Source: Acetobacteraceae bacterium (GTDB lineage Bacteria > Pseudomonadota > Alphaproteobacteria > Acetobacterales > Acetobacteraceae). From it: a stretch of DNA of 14,747 nt. Location: contig JASHVB010000406.1 of NCBI GenBank assembly GCA_030039695.1, positions 1 to 14,747 of the forward strand. Reading direction: 5' to 3'. The stretch's first letter is position 1; each line of letters starts with the position of its first letter. The notes beneath the pieces were generated by a model. The model was not told the origin of the DNA. It saw nothing but the letters and a program-made list of their open reading frames with translations, and made no database searches. This document shows, piece after piece, positions 7,178-14,273 of the stretch. A program made the translations under genes and the position numbers.

Positions 7178-8383
7178 TTGCCGCAAGGAATTACCCACCT
7201 CGGTGTGGCAGGTACCCGGCACCGGGGAGGTTGGTACGCTTTGTCACGACATGGTGAGCTGGGTGCCGGGGCGGACGTCGGGTCCGAAGAACGGGTGGCC
7301 AAGATCCCGCGCCTGGTCGACGCCAACATTATCGGCATCGTCATCTGGGATTTCAACGGCCGGATCGTTGAGGCCAATGACGCGTTTCTTCGCATTGTCG
7401 ACTACGACCGAGAGGATCTCGTCTCGGGTCGCATTCGCTGGGCGGAGCTGATGCCGCCGGAATGGCTTGACCGCGATGAACCGGGCTGGGTGCCCGAGTT
7501 GAGGAGGACCGGGAGCTTGCAGCCGTTTGAGAGGGAGTACTTCCGGAAGGACCGCAGCCGTGTGCCCGTGCTGATAGGCGCGGCGACCGTCGAGGACGGC
7601 GGTACTCAGGGGGTTGCATTCGTCCTCGACTTAACAGAGCGCAAGCAGGCCGAAGAGGCGTTACGCGAGGCGCAAGCGGAAATGGCTCACATGAACCGCT
7701 TGACAACCATGGGGCAGCTCACGGCCACGATCGCCCACGAAGTCAGCCAGCCCATCGGTGCGACAGTCAACAACGCGAACGCGGCTCTGCGTTGGCTGGG
7801 CGCCCAATCGCCAGACTTGAACCGGGTGCGAGAAGCGCTGAGATGCATCGCGACGGACTGCAATCGCGCAGGCGAAATTATTGGCCGGATCCGCGCCCTC
7901 GTTAAGAAGACGCCGGCGCGCAAGGAATTGGTGGACATCAACGAAACGATCTCTGACGCGATCGCGCTGACACGCAGCGAAATGCTCAGGCATGGGGTCC
8001 TGCTCCAGACGCGGCTCGGCACGAACCTGCCGCCAATCCGCGGTGACCGCGTGCAGCTGGCGCAGGTTTTGTTTAATCTCCTGCTCAATGCCATAGATGC
8101 GATGGAGCAGGTCAAAGGCCCGCGGGAGTTACTGCTCGTCACCGAGGCCGACGGACCGGATGGCATTTTGGTCTCCGTCCGCGATTCCGGGCCCGGGCTA
8201 TGCACCGAAAACCGCGACCGTATCTTCGAGCCGTTCTACACGACCAAGCGCGACGGCGTGGGCATGGGGTTGTCAATCTGCCGCTCAATCATCGAAGCAC
8301 ATGAAGGACGTATGTGGGCGAGCGAGAATGTGCGACACGGTGCTCTGTTCCAATTCACAATTCCGGCACACCACAAGAGCTAG
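7178..8383 (+). CDS. PAS-domain sensor histidine kinase, resembling the C-terminal module of large multidomain kinases
   Basis: From a TTG at 7178 the product is 401 residues; GTG at 7205 or 7295 are alternative starts, and the first 38 residues look non-conserved. A PAS domain (about 42-155, IVIWDFNGRIVEANDAFLRI, FRKDRSRVPVLIG) leads through a DLTERKQAEEALREAQ coiled linker to HisKA with the phospho-acceptor His187 in IAHEVSQPIGA. The HATPase domain has the N-box NLLLNAIDAM (Asn304), G1 DSGPGL (Asp336), F-box FEPFYTTK and G2 GVGMGLSI. All catalytic boxes are intact. No transmembrane segment is present, so it is a soluble cytoplasmic sensor. The RLVDANIIGI segment just before the PAS domain is, as I recall the family, an internal junction of long Ser/Thr-kinase/ATPase/GAF/PAS-kinase proteins, so this gene may be a cut-down descendant. 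FixJ-type partners lie at 11144 and 12022. Confidence 0.88.
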   Translation: MPQGITHLGVAGTRHRGGWYALSRHGELGAGADVGSEERVAKIPRLVDANIIGIVIWDFNGRIVEANDAFLRIVDYDREDLVSGRIRWAELMPPEWLDRDEPGWVPELRRTGSLQPFEREYFRKDRSRVPVLIGAATVEDGGTQGVAFVLDLTERKQAEEALREAQAEMAHMNRLTTMGQLTATIAHEVSQPIGATVNNANAALRWLGAQSPDLNRVREALRCIATDCNRAGEIIGRIRALVKKTPARKELVDINETISDAIALTRSEMLRHGVLLQTRLGTNLPPIRGDRVQLAQVLFNLLLNAIDAMEQVKGPRELLLVTEADGPDGILVSVRDSGPGLCTENRDRIFEPFYTTKRDGVGMGLSICRSIIEAHEGRMWASENVRHGALFQFTIPAHHKS

Positions 8384-8499
8384 TGCCCCGACCGAGGAGA
8401 GAACGCCGCGGGGCGCGGGCATGTGGTGCCTTAGTCGTCGGACCAGTGTCGGTGATCCCGCCGTGCAATCAGGATTGATGTGGTCTGCGTGCGCTACCG

Positions 8500-9419
8500 T
8501 CAGCGTCCTGGGGTTTCTCCAGTAATGTGCCTAAATACGGTGGTGAAATGCGACTGACTTTTGAAGCCCGCGTCGAGTGCAATTTCGACAAGTGGCAAAC
8601 CGAAGGTTGTCAGCAATGTCCGAGCGTGTTCTGTCCGCCTGTGCGGCAGGTACTCATGCGACCGCATTCCCGTCGCAACGCGAAATTGCGCCGCAAAGTG
8701 CATGGGTGGGAGTGCAGCGACGGCGGCTATATCCGAGAGCCCGGTGGAACTGCCCAGGTACGCCTCGATATATTCCAATACCCGCTTCAGGCGCCATCTC
8801 TGCAGACAACCACCACCATGCCAACCGGCCAACGATCCCGCATAGGGACTTCTGCCCAGACCCCTAGCGATAATCGCTAGCGCGATGTCCTCGGCGTAAC
8901 CGTGTCCAAACGGCTCATCTAGCTCCTCTGCCCGGATGAACGCGTGAGCGAGCAGGTTGAGGATGGAATCCGAACGCGCGGGCGCACCGTACAACGGGAG
9001 GTCATCGTTACCAACATCTGTTTGATCAGCATCGACGTACTGACCAATGAGCGCATTCGGCACATGAAAATGCAACTCGTCATAGGCACCGTGAAATATT
9101 GCACGCAGCGTCTGTGCCGGATGGCTTATCACGGCCGCCCCGGACATCATGCGTCCGTCGTGCACCAACCGTCGCGCTGCGAACATGGTGAGCGTCGTGC
9201 TTTTGAGGGCAATCGCGAGTACATGTAGGTCGCGATCAATCTCCGAGGTCACCTCGTAGGGTTGCTGCGGCGAACCTGACCACCGCGACGCACGATGCCG
9301 GCGCCGGCCTGCTGACCGAGCTGCGCGGGCGGCCGCTCCAGCCAACGCTGCTCCTGATGAACGATACGTGAGCCGGAGGTCTGACCGACGACTACGCGCC
9401 GCGCTGCTGCGATGTTCAT
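8500..9419 (-). pseudogene. AraC-family transcriptional regulator, probably frameshifted near its N-terminus
   Basis: From about 9270 down to a TGA at 8500 one frame encodes an AraC protein: a sensor region (YEVTSEIDRDLHVLAIALK, FHGAYDELHFHVPNALIGQY) then a two-HTH DNA-binding domain (WRLKRVLEYIEAYL, LSDIAAVAALPPMHFAAQFR, VEIALDAGFKSQSHFTTVFR) ending ITGETPGR. This frame stays open to 9654, but upstream of about 9270 its product is an unlikely Arg/Ala/Ser run. In the +1 phase an ATG at 9419 opens 56 codons (MNIAAARRVV, GQTSGSRIVHQEQRWLERP, GTGIVRRGG-like) ending at 9249, which looks like the missing N-terminus. The two parts meet around 9255-9275, where one or two bases would restore one gene. 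The C-terminus is also a few residues short of the usual length. If the shift is real, DNA binding may survive only as a fragment; a sequencing error cannot be excluded. Confidence 0.65.
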
Positions 9420-9440
9420 TATTCCGACCCAGCTGGACCA

Positions 9441-9644
9441 TTACCACGGGCGTCGCGTTCGCCATGGCGGAAAATTGATGCCGATGTGCGCGCCGCTTGC
9501 CGCTCCCACAGACACGTGGGCGTTGCCTTCGGACCAGGCTGGCTTTTCCGAATAGTACCGATCGGACGCGCGTGGCGAGCGAAGAGAGTTGTAATTCGCT
9601 GCAAAGAGCTGGTGACAAAACCCGAGTACTGCCAGGATCCGGAC
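9441..9644 (-). pseudogene. Possible remnant of a small exported protein
   Basis: In one minus-strand frame the sequence reads AVRILAVLGFCHQLFAANYN followed by SDRYYSEKPAWSEGNAHVSV and GAHIGINFPPWRTRRPW, then TAA at 9441. The hydrophobic beginning resembles a signal peptide, and the Tyr/Trp/Gly-rich remainder resembles small secreted beta-rich proteins common in Burkholderia-type genomes. No Met start with a ribosome site is present at the expected place, and the frame merges upstream into low-quality sequence. Treat as a decayed gene at best. Confidence 0.3.
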
Positions 9645-9659
9645 TGCCTGACACCCAGA

Positions 9660-9856
9660 CGCATCAGCTCGTGAGGCGGATTTCCGGGGATGGCATCGAG
9701 AAATCGCTCCTATGCAGGGCCTGGGCCGCCGGTGTGGATGCTGGTCGTATCCCTCGTGACGATTCATTAATGCGGGCTCGTCAGATGAGCGGTGAAACAA
9801 CCGTTTCTGGCAACCATCTGCTAAGGGATGGCGTACCGCTGAGGTGAGCGACGCTG
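9660..9856. other. Short gap with no recognisable gene
   Basis: The stretch between the exported-protein remnant and the winged-helix gene shows no motif on either strand. A TTG at 9860 overlaps the winged-helix stop and opens a frame across it, but the translated product is His/Arg/Pro-rich and not convincing. Confidence 0.4.
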
Positions 9857-10423
9857 TCAAGCGAATGGTTCGACTTCTACTCGGACCGGTGCTACGAAAG
9901 CGTAGCCTCGCCCTGGTACAGCGACAATCTGCGGCCGCCCTCCCTCAGCGTTACCGATTATCCGCCGGACGCAACTAACTTGGACTTTGAGATTGTTCTC
10001 CTCAATATTGACGTTGGGCCATGCGCGCCGCATCAGTTCGGCCTTGCAGACCACCTCGCCGGCGTGCTCCACAAGCATGGCCAGAATGTCGAATGCTCGG
10101 CTGCCGATCCCAAGCCGCTCACCTCCCTGCAGCAGTAGCCGCTGAGCTGGCAGCAGGCGGAACACGCCGAAGGAAAACGCATGTTGGACGAAGGGGAAAG
10201 CGGTCTGGGTCCGCAGCTGGAGCTTCCAATCAGCGGTCTCAGTTTCGGAAGCCGCTCCCACCTGCGTGCAAATCAGGAAGTCCCGCGCCAGGTTTGCCCC
10301 GTCGCGGGAGATCATCGACAACACCGTTCGCAGCCGCGATAATTCGACAAAGTCACCCGGCGCCAAGCGACTGCCGGTCGAGGGAGGAACGGCTATTGTA
10401 TCATTTTCCTCGATTGCTGTCAT
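9857..10423 (-). CDS. Winged-helix (OmpR/CadC-type) DNA-binding protein, possibly a truncated regulator
   Basis: The ATG at 10423 follows AGGACGAG by about 6 bases; a GTG 36 bases further up is also in frame. The product is 188 residues. Residues 1-80 have no recognisable domain. Residues 84-180 form a Trans_reg_C winged helix: FGVFRLLPAQRLLLQGGERLG, then SRAFDILAMLVEHAGEVVCKAEL, MRRAWPNVNIEENNLKVQVS and the C-terminal hairpin VPGRGYAFVAPV. In many Burkholderia and rhizobial proteins this exact type of domain is at the N-terminus and is followed by a large NTP-binding (P-loop) ATPase and repeat region. Here the frame stops eight residues after the winged helix and no ATPase is found downstream. 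It has no receiver domain, so phosphorylation control is not expected. It may be a functional stand-alone repressor or a truncated gene. Confidence 0.72.
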   Translation of the reverse strand: MTAIEENDTIAVPPSTGSRLAPGDFVELSRLRTVLSMISRDGANLARDFLICTQVGAASETETADWKLQLRTQTAFPFVQHAFSFGVFRLLPAQRLLLQGGERLGIGSRAFDILAMLVEHAGEVVCKAELMRRAWPNVNIEENNLKVQVSCVRRIIGNAEGGRPQIVAVPGRGYAFVAPVRVEVEPFA

Positions 10424-11143
10424 CGAAGTTCTCGTCCTGTCTGCTGTGGTCAGTGTCACTGGATAGGTGAGACGAGCGGGTAGACACCGCTCAGACTAAC
10501 TTGCACGCGTTAGCGGCCGGACTGTTGCGTTGAGGCGGAAAGCACCACATGTGTTCTGTCAACCCTCGCTTGACTGAGCTGCCAGGTCCCGCGCGCGCAA
10601 TTCGATGCGCCTGTTTAGCGCTCGACGCATGCGCACGGGCCTCCGATAACGCCGATCTGCAAGTGGGATCCGTGTTCGGTTTTAAGACGAGGCCATTTGC
10701 TGGCCTCATAACCATGGTGCGAATCGGTAAAGGCGTCCTGCCTCGCTTGAACATTGTGCCCCCGCACTTCTGGATGCCTCGAGCCACAAGCAACTAGACG
10801 CCTCAGACCTACACACAGGGCATGAAATGTGCTATTCGACTGGTGGGCTAACATCCTAGCTTGCCGACGAGGGCAATTGTACTCTGGTTTAGGTGCATGA
10901 GCAGACGCAGCTGTGCGCTGCTAACGTGAGGGTGCCGAACCGAACAACTGCGCAACCTCGCGGCCGTTCCCTCGGTCCGAGCGTCTGCTCAGAGACCCGC
11001 GAGGGTGTGGTTCTACCGGCAACGTGTGGTACCCCGACCTGATCGAGAGAACTTGTGTTGTCGGCGCCATTGAAAAGTGCAGGCTGACATGCTGGCAACG
11101 AACGAGACTGCCCGCCGTGGGGTCAATGTCACCTGTACCAGCC
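10424..11143. other. Intergenic region of about 720 bases between divergent regulators
   Basis: No convincing gene is visible. Frames on both strands are short and without motifs; one plus-strand frame (10549-10797) contains GFKTRPFAGLITMVRIGKG, which is only vaguely like the end of an IS6-type transposase. The region must hold the promoters of the leftward winged-helix gene and the rightward response regulator gene. A 7-bp hairpin is present at 10689-10707. Confidence 0.5.
10689..10707. repeat. Isolated perfect inverted repeat (hairpin)
   Basis: GAGGCCA (10689-10695) and TGGCCTC (10701-10707) form a 7-bp stem with a TTTGC loop in an otherwise featureless intergenic region. No T-tract follows on either strand. 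It could be a regulator binding site or a chance event. Confidence 0.4.
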
Positions 11144-11770
11144 ATGAGTGAGCCAAGGAATACCGTTGTCGTCGTCGACGACGACCCGTCGTTTCGGGAA
11201 TCCATTGGAAGACTGTTGCAGTCGGACGGACTAGATGTATGCTTGTTGAGTTCCCTATCTGAACTCCTCAGGTCAGGGTTTCCTGACGGACCCACTTGCA
11301 TCGTTCTCGACGTGAGGCTGTCCGGAGAAAGCGGGCTTGATTTTCAGCGAGAGCTCGCCACGGCAAAAATTGATATTCCGATCATTTTCATCACAGGATA
11401 TGGCGACATTCGCATGACGGTACAGGCCATGAAATCCGGGGCGATTGAGTTCCTGACCAAGCCGTTTCGCGACCAAGAGCTTCTAGACGCCGTCCGTGTT
11501 GGGCTTGCCCAGGACCACGCACGACGCGCCAAACAAAAGTCGCTGATCGTACTTCGCGAACGGTTTGACACCCTGACCGCGCGCGAGCGGGAAGTTATGG
11601 TTGAGGTGGCGCGCGGTCGTCTCAATAAGCAGATTGCGGCCGACTTAGGCATCAGCGAGACTACAGTGAAAGTCCATCGCAGCCACGTGATGCATAAAAT
11701 GAACGCGCTGTCCATACCGGACCTTACGCGAATGGCGGACAGATTGAAGATCGCGGTAGAAGGTCGGTAG
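11144..11770 (+). CDS. FixJ/NarL-type response regulator (receiver plus LuxR HTH)
   Basis: The ATG at 11144 gives 208 residues starting just before the receiver domain; an in-frame ATG at 11126, preceded by GTGGGG, is a good alternative, and codons further upstream look non-coding. Receiver residues are complete: acidic pocket VVVVDDDPSF, phospho-acceptor Asp56 in CIVLDVRL, Thr84 in FITGYGD and Lys106 in FLTKPF. The output domain (about 140-203) is a LuxR/GerE helix-turn-helix: LTAREREVMVEVARG, NKQIAADLGISETTVKVHR, MHKMNALSIPDLTRMA. This is the standard FixJ layout, acting as a phosphorylation-controlled transcription activator in the cytoplasm. The best partner in the window is the PAS kinase ending at 8383, on the same strand but 2.8 kb away. 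Confidence 0.93.
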   Translation: MSEPRNTVVVVDDDPSFRESIGRLLQSDGLDVCLLSSLSELLRSGFPDGPTCIVLDVRLSGESGLDFQRELATAKIDIPIIFITGYGDIRMTVQAMKSGAIEFLTKPFRDQELLDAVRVGLAQDHARRAKQKSLIVLRERFDTLTAREREVMVEVARGRLNKQIAADLGISETTVKVHRSHVMHKMNALSIPDLTRMADRLKIAVEGR

Positions 11771-11969
11771 CTCCACTGGTGTGTTGCGGTCGTTGCACCA
11801 CGATACCGCGCGGGAAGGTCCGCCCCACGACCGCTAGCGCTTTGCGGTTCGTTTAGTAGGGGCATGGAGGCGTCGCAACGTCCGGCCCAAGGTGCAAGGT
11901 GACTAGTCCTAAAGTACAATCGCATCCGTCCAACTGGCGATGATACTTGTCCGGAGCAATCCAATCTGC

Positions 11970-11991
11970 GCCAGCGCATAATTTCGCTGGC
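11970..11991. promoter_or_regulatory. Inverted repeat upstream of the single-domain receiver gene
   Basis: GCCAGCG (11970-11976) and CGCTGGC (11985-11991) are perfect complements around an 8-base AT-containing loop, ending 30 bases before the TTG start at 12022. Position and symmetry suit a regulator binding site or a 5'-leader hairpin. The nearby TGGCAC does not have the spacing of a sigma-54 promoter. Confidence 0.4.
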
Positions 11992-12021
11992 ACCGTATGA
12001 AGCCATACTCGGGGTCGAACA

Positions 12022-12444
12022 TTGCCAGAGACGCGTGTGGTGGCGGTCGTCGACGATGACGAAGCGTTTCGTGGGTCCGTGAAGCGACTCCTGGAAGCGT
12101 TGGGCTATCGTGTGGCTGCGTTCCGATCAGCCAAGGACTTTTTGAGTTCGAAGCATCGCCATCGTTCCACCTGCCTGATTGCGGACGTGCAGATGCCGGA
12201 GATGACTGGGCCAGAACTCCATAAGCGTCTGATGGCGTCGGGCAACGCAATTCCGACAATCTTGGTCACTGCCTATCCCGACGAAGTAGTGCGCACGCGG
12301 GCCCTGCAGGCCGGCATTAGGTGCTATTTAACGAAGCCGTTCGGTGAGGACGACCTTCTTGCTTGTCTCAGGCGTCTTCACCTGGGTAGCTCTTCCGGCG
12401 ACCACCCAGTGAAGGTGCTGGATTCGGACCGGAAGTCCGTTTGA
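12022..12444 (+). CDS. Single-domain response regulator (FixJ-type receiver without output domain)
   Basis: The product is 140 residues from a TTG at 12022, with GGGG about 9 bases upstream; no ATG fits the start of the domain. The receiver is complete: VVAVVDDDEAF acidic pocket, phospho-acceptor Asp55 in CLIADVQMPEM, Thr83 in LVTAYPDE and Lys105 in YLTKPF. It ends about 15 residues after the last helix, and no DNA-binding domain is present in any frame downstream, where the LysR gene begins. Such proteins act as phosphate sinks, phosphorelay intermediates or allosteric partners. In rhizobial and Burkholderia genomes, as I recall, a receiver of this kind often accompanies a FixJ regulator and a PAS kinase, which agrees with its place 251 bases after the FixJ-type gene. 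Confidence 0.9.
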   Translation: MPETRVVAVVDDDEAFRGSVKRLLEALGYRVAAFRSAKDFLSSKHRHRSTCLIADVQMPEMTGPELHKRLMASGNAIPTILVTAYPDEVVRTRALQAGIRCYLTKPFGEDDLLACLRRLHLGSSSGDHPVKVLDSDRKSV

Positions 12445-12531
12445 TCTGGCAGTCGGTCGACGGTGACACTAACTTCACCAGGACCGGTTGAGGTTTTGCT
12501 TGCTTTTGTTTTCGATCGGCTGAGGAACGGC

Positions 12532-13410
12532 TTGACGAACATCGACCGGTGGCTCCGCCTATTCCTGACAATCGCCCAATGCCGCTCGGTGTCGGGCGCG
12601 GCGGAGGCCCTCGATCTCACCCAGTCTGGCCTTAGCAGGCAACTTGCGAGCCTTGAGGCCTATCTCGGCCAACGTCTGTTCGAACGGCATGGTCGGGGCA
12701 TGGCACTCACTGAGGCTGGAGAGAAGCTTGAAGCGGCCACGCGATCTGCATTCGATATGATCGATGCCGCCGTCACCACGCTGCAACGGGACCATGGGGT
12801 TACGGAAGGAAGCTTGAGGGTCGCTACGGTCCACACGCTCGGCAGCTACTTCGTCGTGGCGATCCTCGCCAAGTTCATGAGCCACCGTCCCAGCGTCAAC
12901 GTGTCGTTGCTCGGGCGGAGTTCGCCGGAGGTCGTCGATCTCGTTGAGACAGGCAAAGCCGATATCGGCTTCGTCTACGACGTCGCCGTCGCCTCCGAGA
13001 ATGTGGAAACTTGGCGGCTCTTCACCGAAACCATGAGCCTCGTCACGCACGAAACGTCCAATTTGGCAAGTGAATCCAGCGTCGATTTGCTGGCGCTTTC
13101 CCTTCCGCTGGTCGTTTTCCCTCCCGACTACGCGCTCCGACGAATGCTTCACACGACAAGGCTGAAATTCGAGGTCGCCGCGGAGGTCGAAACCGTGGAC
13201 GTGATGCTCAATCTCGTGTCGCTGACCCGGGGGCATTGTATCCTTCCCGATGCGATGCCATTGGAGATCCTGAGGGAGTACGGTCTATTGCGCATCCAGA
13301 TCGTAAACCCACTTCTTGCCCAGCCCGTCGTCGCGATCACCCGGCGCGATCGGCCGCTGACGCCGGTCGGCAGGCTGATGCTTCAGCTTGCTCAGACAAC
13401 CATCACCTGA
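12532..13410 (+). CDS. LysR-family transcriptional regulator
   Basis: A TTG at 12532 is preferred because GAGGAAC lies 6 bases upstream and the product then begins at the usual place before the winged helix; a GTG at 12463 is in frame but adds 23 unlikely residues. The protein has 292 residues, near the family norm. The N-terminal HTH is typical: WLRLFLTIAQCRSVSGAAEAL, LTQSGLSRQLASLEAYLGQ, then RLFERHGRGMALTEAGE. Residues about 90-290 form the periplasmic-binding-like effector domain (LRVATVHTLGSYFV, KADIGFVYDVAV, VETVDVMLNLVSLTRGHCILP). It is expected to bind DNA as a tetramer and sense a small molecule. The aldolase-like gene starts 104 bases downstream on the same strand and is its most likely target, although LysR targets are more often divergent. 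Confidence 0.9.
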   Translation: MTNIDRWLRLFLTIAQCRSVSGAAEALDLTQSGLSRQLASLEAYLGQRLFERHGRGMALTEAGEKLEAATRSAFDMIDAAVTTLQRDHGVTEGSLRVATVHTLGSYFVVAILAKFMSHRPSVNVSLLGRSSPEVVDLVETGKADIGFVYDVAVASENVETWRLFTETMSLVTHETSNLASESSVDLLALSLPLVVFPPDYALRRMLHTTRLKFEVAAEVETVDVMLNLVSLTRGHCILPDAMPLEILREYGLLRIQIVNPLLAQPVVAITRRDRPLTPVGRLMLQLAQTTIT

Positions 13411-13514
13411 AAAAGCGAAAGTCATACCTTCTATGATTTCTACTCGATAGACGGGCGAGGCCGCATCCTCGATAGTCATCGCATCGCAAGTTGCGAAGGG
13501 CATGGAAGAGAAAA

Positions 13515-14273
13515 ATGAACCAGCTTCGCGCCAAGGAATACTTCGACGGCCGCGCGACGCGCGAGATGGAGGAAAATCTCCATTTCAAGCAGCGCACTCT
13601 CCAAGAGAGCCTGGCATACGCATGTCGGATTCTAGCTATGACGGGCCAGGAGGCGGGCCTTGCCGGCCAAATCACTGCGCGCTCGGAGCGTCCCCGGTGC
13701 TACTGGACCCTTCGCTTCGGCCTGGGTTTCGACGAGGCGACCCCGGACGATTTTATCGAGGTCGACGAGGACTTGATGACAATTAGCGGCACGGGCATGG
13801 CCAACCCGGCCACGCGCTTCCACCTTTGGGTCTACGACGCCCGGCCCGATCGGAATTCGATCATCCACACCCATTCCCCTTGGGTGCAGGCGTCGGTGAC
13901 GGCCCGCCAGCCTCTTGTCGTCGCTCATATGGACATGACGCCGTTCTATAACGACTGCGCTTTCCTCGCCGAATGGCCTGGTGTGCCGATCGCCGACCAA
14001 GAGGGCGTCATCATCTCGGAGGCCCTGAGTGGCAAGCGGTCTATCCTGCTCGCTCACCATGGCCAGCTCACGACTGGCGACTGCGTCGAGGAGGCGACTT
14101 ATCTGTCGGTCTATCTGGAGCGGGCGGCACGGATACAGGTTCGCGCGCAAACGTTCGGCGAGCTCAAGCCCGTGCGCGCCGATCTGGCGCGGGAGGCGCA
14201 CGACTACTTGCTCCAGCCACATATTGTAAAAGGCACCTTCGATTACTGGTGCCGACAGGCGGACCGGCTCTAA
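13515..14273 (+). CDS. Class II aldolase/adducin-domain protein
   Basis: The ATG at 13515 follows GGAAGAG by 4 bases; upstream in-frame codons are not supported. The 252-residue product has the class II aldolase/adducin fold. Metal ligands are visible as His118 and His120 (IIHTHSPW) and His181/His182 (LLAHHGQL). The position where fuculose-phosphate aldolase has its catalytic Glu (SSE before the RFH-like helix) reads NPATRFHLWVY here, so the Glu is replaced by Ala/Thr. This suggests a reaction other than phosphate-sugar aldol cleavage, for example decarboxylation, dehydration or oxygenation as in other members of the superfamily such as CloR/NovR. No signal peptide is present, so it is cytoplasmic. 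The LysR gene directly upstream is its likely regulator. The exact substrate cannot be deduced; no kinase or isomerase of a sugar pathway is adjacent. Confidence 0.88.
   Translation: MNQLRAKEYFDGRATREMEENLHFKQRTLQESLAYACRILAMTGQEAGLAGQITARSERPRCYWTLRFGLGFDEATPDDFIEVDEDLMTISGTGMANPATRFHLWVYDARPDRNSIIHTHSPWVQASVTARQPLVVAHMDMTPFYNDCAFLAEWPGVPIADQEGVIISEALSGKRSILLAHHGQLTTGDCVEEATYLSVYLERAARIQVRAQTFGELKPVRADLAREAHDYLLQPHIVKGTFDYWCRQADRL

Noticed and set aside
8385..8417. GCCCCG/CGGGGC pair after the kinase stop as a terminator
   Set aside because: The loop is about 18 bases or more and no T-tract follows.
8864..8880. Palindrome CTAGCGA-TAA-TCGCTAG
   Set aside because: It lies inside the conserved AraC coding frame (ALAIIARGLG) and is most simply a by-product of codon sequence.
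9441..9860. TTG-initiated 139-codon frame overlapping the stop of the winged-helix gene (TTGA), which would suggest translational coupling
   Set aside because: The first 70 residues are His/Arg/Pro-rich and without similarity to anything; only the last part looks coding, so the coupling is probably accidental.
10549..10797. Frame with GFKTRPFAGLITMVRIGKG, vaguely like the C-terminus of an IS6-family transposase
   Set aside because: No DDE catalytic motif, no terminal inverted repeats and no further similarity in the surrounding sequence.
11988..12004. Possible sigma-54 promoter (TGGCAC followed by GAAGC)
   Set aside because: The GG and GC elements are 11 rather than 10 bases apart and the -12 consensus is poor.
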